From: Gammaproteobacteria bacterium | GTDB lineage: Bacteria; Pseudomonadota; Gammaproteobacteria; S012-40 | NCBI GenBank assembly: GCA_029879945.1 | Contig: JAOUPJ010000165.1 | Coordinates: forward strand, 1-7,997 | Direction: 5' to 3' | DNA: 7,997 nucleotides | Part shown: positions 1 to 6,093 of the stretch, piece after piece | Position numbering within the stretch: the stretch's first letter is position 1 | Layout: every line of letters starts with the position of its first letter | Translations under genes and position numbers: made by a program | Notes under the pieces: generated by a model | Database searches by the model: none | Told to the model about the DNA's origin: nothing | What the model saw: only the letters and a program-made list of their open reading frames with translations

Positions 1-307
1 CTTCCTGTGATTACTTCCTGTTTGACAACTGTACCGAAGAAAGTGCAGTAAATAAGCAAACACAATATATTGTGTTTGTAGTCTTAGCTTAGAAACTAAA
101 ACAAACCCTGTCAAGCGAACAGGTCTGTACAGATAATAAGACTAATAAGTAATAAAAACAATATTATAGGAACCTTTCTGGACAAAGGATAAACGAAAAA
201 AAATTTGTTAACAATTTTTTCAATATTTTCAGTAACACAAGATATAGTGGTCATGAATAATACAAAAGTTTGAAAAAAAATAGGTGTATTTCGCCTATCG
301 AGCACAC
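1..307. other. AT-rich gene-free region upstream of hsp20
   Basis: I find no credible gene here. The stretch is much richer in A and T than the rest of the window, with A-runs near 195-203 and 272-280 and a T-run at 215-220. It contains the 22-bp palindrome annotated separately, a direct repeat CTTCCTG at 1-7 and 14-20, a TTGACA hexamer on the + strand at 22-27 and another on the - strand at 109-114, and a small palindrome TTGTTAACAA at 205-214. Such regions often hold promoters for divergent genes or bind nucleoid proteins. Any divergent gene would lie left of the window, so this cannot be tested here. Confidence 0.6.
57..78. promoter_or_regulatory. perfect 22-bp palindrome, candidate operator
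   Basis: Positions 57-67 are the exact reverse complement of 68-78 (CAAACACAATA / TATTGTGTTTG), with no central spacer. A perfect two-fold symmetric site of this length is typical of binding sites for dimeric repressors (TetR, GntR, MarR or ArsR type); I do not recognise the specific regulator. On the - strand a TTGACA (109-114) lies 17 bp before a poor -10 candidate TAAGCT (86-91), which would put transcription start near 79, right at the palindrome. That fits repression of a leftward transcript, but it is inference. It is not followed by a T-run, so it is unlikely to be a terminator. Confidence 0.5.
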
Positions 308-336
308 CTTGAAATGTGCCCCTGCGATCCCTATGT
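308..336 (+). promoter_or_regulatory. sigma-32 (RpoH) heat-shock promoter of hsp20
   Basis: The -35 element CTTGAAA at 308-314 is a perfect match to the RpoH consensus. After a 14-bp spacer (315-328) comes CCCTATGT at 329-336, matching the -10 consensus CCCCATNT in all but one defined position. Transcription would begin near 343, giving a leader of roughly 33 nt before the ATG at 377. Both the spacing and the identity of the downstream gene, a small heat-shock protein, fit heat-shock control. The -35 box is also flanked by a short inverted repeat, GCACA 302-306 and TGTGC 315-319, which may be incidental. Confidence 0.8.
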
Positions 337-353
337 ATATTCCACCGATGAAC

Positions 354-374
354 TTACACCAACCTGGAGGTGAA
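354..374 (+). promoter_or_regulatory. hsp20 ribosome binding site inside a weak hairpin (candidate RNA thermometer)
   Basis: The Shine-Dalgarno sequence GGAGGTG (366-372) lies 4 nt before the ATG. CACC at 357-360 can pair with GGTG at 369-372 across an 8-nt loop, and TT at 354-355 can pair with AA at 373-374 if A356 is bulged. The hairpin therefore hides half of the ribosome binding site and is only marginally stable, as expected of a thermometer that melts on heating. Short 5' leaders of small heat-shock genes are a known place for such elements, but this one does not match the ROSE or fourU motif. Function is inferred. Confidence 0.4.
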
Positions 375-376
375 TT

Positions 377-820
377 ATGCCCGGTTTAACACGTTATGAA
401 CCCTGGAGTCTTTTGGACCAATTTAACAATGAATTGAATAGCCTGTTTCGCGGCCGTGCGCCTGCAGTTGGCAATGGCGAACTGAGCGCCAGCGATTGGG
501 TTCCTGCTGTGGATATCAAAGAAGAGCCCAATCAATATATCATCCATGCCGATGTCCCTGGTGTAGAACCAAAGGACATTCATGTTTCCATGGAAAATGG
601 CGTATTGAGCATCAAAGGCGAACGCCATAGTGAAACAAAAACAGAGAAAGAAGGCTATAAACGCGTAGAGCGCTCCCGTGGCTCTTTTTATCGCAGCTTT
701 TCCTTACCCGATACGGTTGATGCCACCGGTATCAGCGCCAAGGGTCGCAACGGTGTTCTAGAGATCACCATCCCTAAGGCAGAAAAGCAGCAGGCTCGTA
801 AAATCAACGTTGAGGGTTAA
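377..820 (+). CDS. hsp20: Small heat-shock protein, Hsp20/alpha-crystallin family
   Basis: ATP-independent cytoplasmic chaperone (holdase) that binds unfolding proteins and keeps them soluble for refolding by DnaK/ClpB. The 147-residue length is normal for bacterial Hsp20. Residues 1-40 form a short variable N-terminal arm. The alpha-crystallin domain starts around W41-VPAVDI and runs to about residue 134, with the conserved PGVEPKDI (61-68), the GSFYRSFSLPD strand region (102-112) and the family signature A-x-x-x-NGVLEITIPK (121-134). The C-terminal tail carries the I-x-V motif (I143, V145) that docks into neighbouring subunits in oligomers. The ATG has an excellent Shine-Dalgarno sequence 4 nt upstream. 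An RpoH-type promoter precedes it and a strong stem-loop follows it, so it is probably a single-gene heat-shock transcript. The family is certain; which paralogue is not. Confidence 0.95.
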   Translation: MPGLTRYEPWSLLDQFNNELNSLFRGRAPAVGNGELSASDWVPAVDIKEEPNQYIIHADVPGVEPKDIHVSMENGVLSIKGERHSETKTEKEGYKRVERSRGSFYRSFSLPDTVDATGISAKGRNGVLEITIPKAEKQQARKINVEG

Positions 821-836
821 GCCTCAACAACAAGAC

Positions 837-880
837 GGTGGAATGACGGAAATCCCGACAAACGGGATTCCGTCTTCACC
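837..880 (+). terminator. strong stem-loop downstream of hsp20, possible terminator
   Basis: Sixteen bases after the hsp20 stop, GACGGA-A-ATCCCG (845-857) pairs with CGGGATTCCGTC (863-874) around the loop ACAAA, with one bulged A. The stem can be extended by AA/TT and by GGTG (837-840) with CACC (877-880). It is GC-rich and certainly foldable, and it sits where a terminator should be. No T-run follows, so it is not a textbook intrinsic terminator; it could protect the mRNA 3' end. The arms also resemble dispersed GTCATTCC/GGAATCC-type palindromic repeats found in many proteobacteria. Confidence 0.5.
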
Positions 881-904
881 CGTGCCCACAAAAACACGTT
901 ACAC

Positions 905-932
905 TTGAACCGAACAAAACAATAGGTAGATT
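905..932 (+). promoter_or_regulatory. weak sigma-70-like promoter candidate for degQ
   Basis: TTGAAC (905-910) and TAGATT (927-932) each match four of six consensus bases and are 16 bp apart. Transcription would start near 939, which would leave a leader of about 30 nt before the ATG at 971 and exclude the TTG at 938 as a start. The preceding CTTGAAC resembles the RpoH -35 element, but no CCCCAT-like -10 follows. The call rests on position and partial matches only. Confidence 0.25.
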
Positions 933-970
933 TCGAGTTGTCCACAGTCTTCCGCATCTTCAAGTCTGTA

Positions 971-2362
971 ATGATAAAATTTAGAACCCGCCCCTTAACA
1001 CTCTGCCTGGGGCTTGTTTTAGCGGTCACACAGACAACCATCGGCTTGGCCGCGATCCCCGCCAGCACCTTGGCTCAAGTCAGCTCCAGCACGCCCAGTT
1101 TGGCACCCATGCTGGAAAAGGTGACGCCTGCAGTGGTCAATATCGCCACCAAAGGCAAGGTACGTGTCAAAGATAATCCACTCTTCCGCGATCCCTTTTT
1201 TCGCTATTTTTTTGACCAACCCAGCAGGCCTCGTTTTCGAGAGACGCAGAGCCTGGGGTCTGGCGTAATAGTAGATGCCAAAAACGGCTACATCATTACC
1301 AATAATCACGTCATTTCCGGCGCGGACGAGATCGCCGTAACACTGGTCGATCAAACTACACGGAAGGCCACGCTGATCGGCACAGACCCCGATACCGATA
1401 TCGCTGTCATCCGCGTTGCACCTGAAGGACTAAGCGCCCTTACCTTCGCCGATTCAGAGAAATTGCGTGTTGGAGATTTTGTGGTCGCGATAGGCAACCC
1501 CTTTGGACTAGGCCAGACCGTTACCTCGGGCATAGTCAGCGCACTGGGACGTAGCGGTCTGGGCATAGAGGGGTACGAAGACTTTATTCAGACAGACGCC
1601 TCCATCAATCCGGGGAACTCCGGTGGAGCCCTGGTTGACTTGGAGGGTAAGCTGGTTGGAATCAATACCGCCATTCTTTCCCCTAATGGCAGTGGCAATG
1701 TGGGTATCGGTTTCGCCATCCCCATCAATCTAGCCTATACCATCATGGAACAGCTGGTGCTAACCGGCGAAGTGAAACGAGGCCGCCTTGGAATTGTCAC
1801 TCAGGACTTCACACCCGAACTGGCCCAGGCATTCAATATTAAAGAACAGCAGGGAGCCGTTGTTTCCCAAGTGATACCCGGTTCTCCAGCCGATAAGATT
1901 GGTTTACGGGCTGGCGATGTGATCACCACCATCAACGGACGAAAGATTCAAAACTCAGATGAAGCGCGTAATGTAATTGGCCTGTTACGGTCCGGGCAAG
2001 ACGTCCATGTCTTCTTTATACGCAACGGCAAAAAACAAAAGGTCATCGCTCAGGCCACGTCTATAGAGCGCGTAAAGGCCAAGGGCGAAGAGATATCCGC
2101 GATTCTTGCCGGCTCCACGCTAAGTGCCGTGAAACCAGATAGCCCCTTTGCGGTAATTAATATGGGCATAGAAGTAGAACGAGTCAGCGAAAACAGTAAT
2201 GCTTGGCTGGCCGGGCTAAGGAAAGGTGACATCATTATTGCGGCAAACCGCACTACTGTAAATCAACTTAGCGAACTTCGAGATGCCATAAAACAAAACG
2301 AGATTCGACTGCTGTTGAATATCGTTCGCAACGGGGAAGCAATATTATTGCTGGTCCAATAA
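971..2362 (+). CDS. degQ: Periplasmic serine endoprotease/chaperone DegQ (HtrA/Do family)
   Basis: Protein quality-control protease of the periplasm that degrades or holds misfolded exported proteins. Numbering from the ATG at 971 (463 aa): a Sec signal peptide with basic n-region KFRTR (3-7), hydrophobic core about 9-27 and likely cleavage after A27 or A35; then a trypsin-like domain with the full catalytic triad, H113 (TNNHVIS), D143 (DTDIAVIRV) and S217 (NPGNSGGA). PDZ1 spans about 270-364 and PDZ2 about 380-463, the usual DegP/DegQ layout. The LA-loop region before the LGSG motif is short, which favours DegQ over DegP. An in-frame TTG at 938 would add 11 residues and has AGGT 10 nt upstream. 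I prefer the ATG because it gives a standard signal peptide, although its own ribosome binding site is poor. It is probably transcribed separately from hsp20. Confidence 0.93.
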   Translation: MIKFRTRPLTLCLGLVLAVTQTTIGLAAIPASTLAQVSSSTPSLAPMLEKVTPAVVNIATKGKVRVKDNPLFRDPFFRYFFDQPSRPRFRETQSLGSGVIVDAKNGYIITNNHVISGADEIAVTLVDQTTRKATLIGTDPDTDIAVIRVAPEGLSALTFADSEKLRVGDFVVAIGNPFGLGQTVTSGIVSALGRSGLGIEGYEDFIQTDASINPGNSGGALVDLEGKLVGINTAILSPNGSGNVGIGFAIPINLAYTIMEQLVLTGEVKRGRLGIVTQDFTPELAQAFNIKEQQGAVVSQVIPGSPADKIGLRAGDVITTINGRKIQNSDEARNVIGLLRSGQDVHVFFIRNGKKQKVIAQATSIERVKAKGEEISAILAGSTLSAVKPDSPFAVINMGIEVERVSENSNAWLAGLRKGDIIIAANRTTVNQLSELRDAIKQNEIRLLLNIVRNGEAILLLVQ

Positions 2363-2450
2363 TCCACTAATCCGCATATTATTTTTTTTAAATTCCCACC
2401 TGGTAAATACCTTGCAAGGCCCTGTTTCAGCTTAAGAAAAGCGACTGATT

Positions 2451-2536
2451 CCGGTATCGAAGCCTATTTATACCCGGGTTAATAAGCTTGATTGGCGTAA
2501 TAGGATACCGGCCGATAAAGTAGGCAATCTTTTTTT
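2451..2536 (+). promoter_or_regulatory. structured leader of the soeABC operon: interlocking inverted repeats and T-run
   Basis: CCGGTATC (2451-2458) is perfectly complementary to GATACCGG (2504-2511), and the pairing can continue with CTATT (2464-2468) and AATAG (2499-2503). Separately, GCCTATTTAT (2462-2471) pairs with ATAAA-G-TAGGC (2515-2525) with a single bulged G. The arms interlock (left1, left2, right1, right2), so the 8-bp and 10-bp stems either form an H-type pseudoknot or compete. A run of seven T at 2530-2536 follows the second stem after 4 nt. This resembles an attenuator or riboswitch-like leader, 34 nt before the soeA start. The repeats are visible; the function is inferred, and no known riboswitch class is recognised. 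Confidence 0.4.
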
Positions 2537-2569
2537 GTTGATAAAAAACAGTTTTTCTGTGGAGTTTTT

Positions 2570-5434
2570 ATGAGCGCTAACGCGCCTAACAATAGCAATA
2601 ATAAAACTGAGGTAAAGAACACCACATGTTATATGTGTGCCTGCCGCTGCGGCATACGCGTCACATTGGAAGATGGCGTTGTTCGCTATATACAAGGCAA
2701 TCCTGAACACCCTTTAAATAAAGGCGTCATATGCGCCAAAGGGTCTTCCGGTATCATGAAACAGTATTCCCCTGCGCGTTTAACAAAGCCCTTGCTGAGA
2801 AAGCAAGGCAGCAAGCGGGGAGACTCCGAATTCGAAGCCATCAGTTGGGATCAGGCCTTTGAGATCCTGGAAACCCGACTCGGCAAAATACGTAGCACCG
2901 ATCCCAAGAAGTTCGCCTTGTTTACAGGCCGTGATCAGATGCAGGCCCTGACGGGGCTTTTTGCGCGTCAATTCGGTACCCCCAATTACGCCGCTCACGG
3001 TGGTTTTTGTTCCGTGAATATGGCAGCCGGAATGATCTACACCATCGGTGGTTCGTTCTGGGAATTTGGTGGCCCCGATGTGGACCACGCGAAAGTGCTG
3101 ATGATGTTTGGAACGGCGGAAGACCACCATTCCAATCCACTGAAAATGGCCCTTTCCAAGTTTAAGCGCAATGGCGGACGCTTTATTTCAGTGAATCCAG
3201 TTCGCACGGGTTATTCTGCCATTGCTGATGAATGGGTGCCCATAAAGCCGGGCACAGACGGCGCCTTCATCATGGCCATGTTGAAGGTGATCATCGACGA
3301 AAATCTCTATGATGTGGATTTTCTGCAACGCTATACCAATTCAGCTCAACTGGTCATCACCGACGACAAGCATCCCGAAAGTGGGATGATTGCACGTAAT
3401 GAACAGGGCGAGGCCTTGTGTTGGGATACTAAATTAAACACTGAGACAGTCTACCCACACAATTCCGCCAACTTCGCCCTGGACGGAAGCTACACACTGA
3501 AAGACGGCACCCGTGTGAGCCCGTCTTTCGAGTTGCTCAAACAACGGGTGAAAGATTGTACCCCCGAATGGGCCTCAGAGATTTCTGGTATTCCAGCCAA
3601 AGACATAGTCCGACTTGCGAAGGAGTTGGGACACACCGCCATGGAACAAGGCTTCGAGCTTCCCATAAGCTGGACCGACAGCTGGGGGGATAAACATCAG
3701 TCCGTAACAGGCCGACCTGTTGCCTTTCATGCCATGCGCGGTCTGGCGGCACACTCCAATGGTTTTCAAACCATACGTGCCTTTTCACTCCTGTTAACGC
3801 TGTTAGGCACGATTGACAGGCCTGGTGGATTTCGACACAAGGCACCCTACCCACGCCCGATTCCACCTGGGCCTGCCATACCCAATAGCCCGGACGATGT
3901 AAAACCGAATACGCCTTTGAATGGCGCGCCGCTGGGATCACCGGCGAGTCCGGATGATTTGTTCGTGCACGAGAACGGCGAGCCTGTGCGCATCGATAAG
4001 GCCTTCTCCTGGGAGCATCCCTTGTCCCTGCACGGCCTGATGCATAATGTGATTACCAACGCCTGGCGTGGTGATCCGTATCAAATCGACACGCTACTCA
4101 TTTTCATGGCCAATATGGCCTGGAATTCCACCATGAACACGTCTGACGTGCGCGAGATGCTCAACGACAAAGACGCGAACGGCGAATACAAGATTCCATT
4201 CCTGGTAGTGTGCGACGCCTTCCAGTCAGAAATGGTGGCCTACGCGGATCTTGTCTTGCCAGATACCACTTATCTGGAACGCCACGACTGCATTTCCATG
4301 CTGGACAGACCCATTTCGGAATACGACGGCCCCGTGGATTCGGTGCGTATTCCCGTGCTACCGCCAACTGGCGAGTGCAAGCCCTTCCAGGAAGTGTTGG
4401 TGGAAATCGCCAGTCGCCTAAAATTTCCTGCCTTCACCAAGGAAGACGGCTCACGCAAATTCAGGAACTACCCGGATTTTGTCACCAACTTTGAAACCGC
4501 CCCCGGCTCCGGCATCGGCTTTTTGGCCGGTTGGCGTGGCAAGAATGGTGAGAAGTCCATGAAGGGCGAACCCAATCCCAATCAATGGGAAATGTACGAG
4601 AAAAACAACTGCGTGTTCCAACACCATCTGGATGAAGACATGCAGTACATGCGTAACTGGAATGACAAATACCTCAAGTGGGCCCACGGCAATGGTATAA
4701 CCGCCAAAGACACACCCGTGGTCATCCATGTCTATTCCGAGATTCTGCAACAGTTCCGCATGGCGGCCGAAGGCAGACGCGAAGGCAAACAGCCACCTGA
4801 TCACTTGAGAAACCGGGTCAAAACCTATTTTGATCCCCTGCCGTTCTACTATCGCCCCATCGAACAGCAGTACACAGACACCAATGAATTCCCCATGTAT
4901 GCGGTGACGCAACGGCCCATGGCCATGTATCACTCCTGGGATTCACAAAATGCCTGGCTCAGACAAATACACACCTACAATTATCTCTATATGAGCCCTA
5001 AAGTGGGTGAGCAACACGGTTTCCAGGATGGGGACTGGGTATGGGTAGAGTCGCAACATGGCAAAGTGCGTTGTATGTGTCGTTTCAGTGAGGCGGTAGA
5101 ACCCAACACCGTGTGGACGTGGAACGCCATCGGTAAGGCCTCCGGCGCCTGGAATCTAACGGAAGATGCCAATGAATCTCGCAAAGGTTTCTTGTTGAAC
5201 CACGTGATTTCGGAAGAACTGCCCAAGCATGAAGATGGTGAACACCTTTCCAACTCGGACCCGGTTACGGGTCAGGCCGGTTGGTACGATGTGCGAGTGA
5301 AAATCTACAAGGCCGAGGCAGACGCGGACCGCACCCTACCCCAAGTGGAACCTTTAAAGACAGTTCCCGGGCAAGCCAAACGCAAGTCCTTGCTGGCCTT
5401 CTTTGCCAAGGACAAGAACTCGGTGAGTTTTTAG
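2570..5434 (+). CDS. soeA: Sulfite dehydrogenase (quinone) molybdopterin subunit SoeA
   Basis: Catalytic subunit of the membrane-bound sulfite-oxidising enzyme SoeABC, proposed to oxidise sulfite to sulfate in the cytoplasm; DMSO-reductase family with bis-MGD cofactor. The 954 residues start with a [4Fe-4S] site C20-x2-C23-x3-C27-x27-C55 in the context CYMCACRCG, with an extra C25. The molybdopterin oxidoreductase domain follows; C147 in HGGFCSVNM sits where the Mo-ligating residue is expected. A proline-rich insert lies at about 424-460, and the dinucleotide-binding domain begins near 775 (AVTQRPMAMYHSWDSQNAW). There is no twin-arginine signal, unlike PsrA, PhsA or DmsA, which supports a cytoplasmic enzyme. 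GGAG lies 5 nt before the ATG; soeB starts 3 nt after the stop. A tetrathionate/polysulfide-type reductase is less likely given the missing Tat signal. Subfamily assignment is from motif memory, not a search. Confidence 0.87.
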   Translation: MSANAPNNSNNKTEVKNTTCYMCACRCGIRVTLEDGVVRYIQGNPEHPLNKGVICAKGSSGIMKQYSPARLTKPLLRKQGSKRGDSEFEAISWDQAFEILETRLGKIRSTDPKKFALFTGRDQMQALTGLFARQFGTPNYAAHGGFCSVNMAAGMIYTIGGSFWEFGGPDVDHAKVLMMFGTAEDHHSNPLKMALSKFKRNGGRFISVNPVRTGYSAIADEWVPIKPGTDGAFIMAMLKVIIDENLYDVDFLQRYTNSAQLVITDDKHPESGMIARNEQGEALCWDTKLNTETVYPHNSANFALDGSYTLKDGTRVSPSFELLKQRVKDCTPEWASEISGIPAKDIVRLAKELGHTAMEQGFELPISWTDSWGDKHQSVTGRPVAFHAMRGLAAHSNGFQTIRAFSLLLTLLGTIDRPGGFRHKAPYPRPIPPGPAIPNSPDDVKPNTPLNGAPLGSPASPDDLFVHENGEPVRIDKAFSWEHPLSLHGLMHNVITNAWRGDPYQIDTLLIFMANMAWNSTMNTSDVREMLNDKDANGEYKIPFLVVCDAFQSEMVAYADLVLPDTTYLERHDCISMLDRPISEYDGPVDSVRIPVLPPTGECKPFQEVLVEIASRLKFPAFTKEDGSRKFRNYPDFVTNFETAPGSGIGFLAGWRGKNGEKSMKGEPNPNQWEMYEKNNCVFQHHLDEDMQYMRNWNDKYLKWAHGNGITAKDTPVVIHVYSEILQQFRMAAEGRREGKQPPDHLRNRVKTYFDPLPFYYRPIEQQYTDTNEFPMYAVTQRPMAMYHSWDSQNAWLRQIHTYNYLYMSPKVGEQHGFQDGDWVWVESQHGKVRCMCRFSEAVEPNTVWTWNAIGKASGAWNLTEDANESRKGFLLNHVISEELPKHEDGEHLSNSDPVTGQAGWYDVRVKIYKAEADADRTLPQVEPLKTVPGQAKRKSLLAFFAKDKNSVSF

Positions 5435-5437
5435 AAT

Positions 5438-6076
5438 ATGAAAAAGCAACTCGCCCTGGTTATTGATTTAAACGTATGCGTTGGCTGCCACGCCTGCGTC
5501 ACCTCGTGTAAAGAATGGAATACATCGGGTAGCGCCGGACCCATGCCGGATCACAACCCGTACGGCGCCGACCCGTCAGGCGTGTTTTTCAATCGCGTTC
5601 AGACCTATGAAGTAGGGGAGTATCCCCACACCGAAACGGTGCATTTCCCCAAGTCTTGCCTACACTGCGAAGACCCACCTTGCGTTCCGGTTTGCCCAAC
5701 GGGTGCCAGTTTCAAGCGCGAGGAAGACGGTATCGTCCTGGTCGACTACGATAAGTGTATTGGTTGTAAGTATTGCTCCTGGGCCTGCCCTTATGGTGCC
5801 CGTGAATTTGATGAGCAAGGCAAGGTGATGAAGAAGTGTACCTTGTGCGTGGATCGCATCTATGACCAGCAATTGCCTGAGGAAGAACGTAAACCGGCCT
5901 GCGTCATGGCCTGTCCGGCCAATGCGCGAATCTTTGGCGATGTGCACGATCCCGATTCACAGGCCTCGCAAATGATTCGTGATAACAAAGGCTACCAGTT
6001 GCTCCCTGAAATGGGCACACAGCCGGCTAATCACTATTTACCCAGACACATCAAGACTGGAAAAGAAGAAGATTAA
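5438..6076 (+). CDS. soeB: Sulfite dehydrogenase iron-sulfur subunit SoeB
   Basis: Electron-transfer subunit that carries electrons from the SoeA cofactor to the membrane anchor SoeC. The 212-residue protein has exactly sixteen cysteines in four ferredoxin-like groups, enough for four [4Fe-4S] clusters: C14/C17/C20/C24, C74/C77/C82/C86, C107/C110/C113/C117 and C134/C137/C155/C159. This is the DmsB/PsrB/NrfC fold. No cysteine is missing, and no tryptophan or other replacement is seen. There is no signal peptide, consistent with co-assembly with SoeA on the cytoplasmic side. The start lies 3 nt after the soeA stop with only a weak GGTGAG upstream (5422-5427), so translational coupling to soeA is likely. 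The family is certain; the Soe designation rests on the operon. Confidence 0.9.
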   Translation: MKKQLALVIDLNVCVGCHACVTSCKEWNTSGSAGPMPDHNPYGADPSGVFFNRVQTYEVGEYPHTETVHFPKSCLHCEDPPCVPVCPTGASFKREEDGIVLVDYDKCIGCKYCSWACPYGAREFDEQGKVMKKCTLCVDRIYDQQLPEEERKPACVMACPANARIFGDVHDPDSQASQMIRDNKGYQLLPEMGTQPANHYLPRHIKTGKEED

Positions 6077-6093
6077 GGAAGCGTTCACAGACT

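Noticed and set aside
271..298. Possible - strand intrinsic terminator: stem ATAGG/CCTAT followed on the - strand by a T-run
   Set aside because: Only five clean base pairs, with a C-A mismatch on that strand, and no - strand gene upstream of it that would need termination.
111..305. 64-codon hydrophobic open frame on the - strand (GTG start)
   Set aside because: Lies in low-complexity AT-rich DNA, has a GTG start with no good ribosome binding site, no recognisable motif, and its phenylalanine/isoleucine/leucine richness follows from the A/T runs.
302..319. Possible CIRCE (HrcA) element around the hsp20 -35 box
   Set aside because: Only GCACA/TGTGC arms are present; the TTAGCACTC/GAGTGCTAA consensus and the 9-bp spacer are not matched.
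993..1010. Lipobox-like LTLC in the DegQ signal peptide
   Set aside because: The cysteine is at residue 12, inside the hydrophobic core and with too little hydrophobic sequence before it; DegQ proteins are soluble periplasmic.
2358..2389. Possible intrinsic terminator after degQ (AATAAT/ATTATT plus T-run)
   Set aside because: The stem is only six A-T pairs with a 14-nt loop and overlaps the stop codon; too unstable to call.
2488..2551. FNR-like sites (TTGAT at 2488-2492; TTGAT-AAAA-AACAG region 2538-2551) before soeA
   Set aside because: The first has a very poor second half. The second matches eight of ten positions but lies in an A/T run just before the ribosome binding site, where matches are likely by chance.
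3537..4933. Long - strand open frames opposite soeA (for example 3537-3941 and 4451-4933)
   Set aside because: They are opposite a clearly coding gene with conserved domains, have no family motifs, and reflect codon use of soeA.
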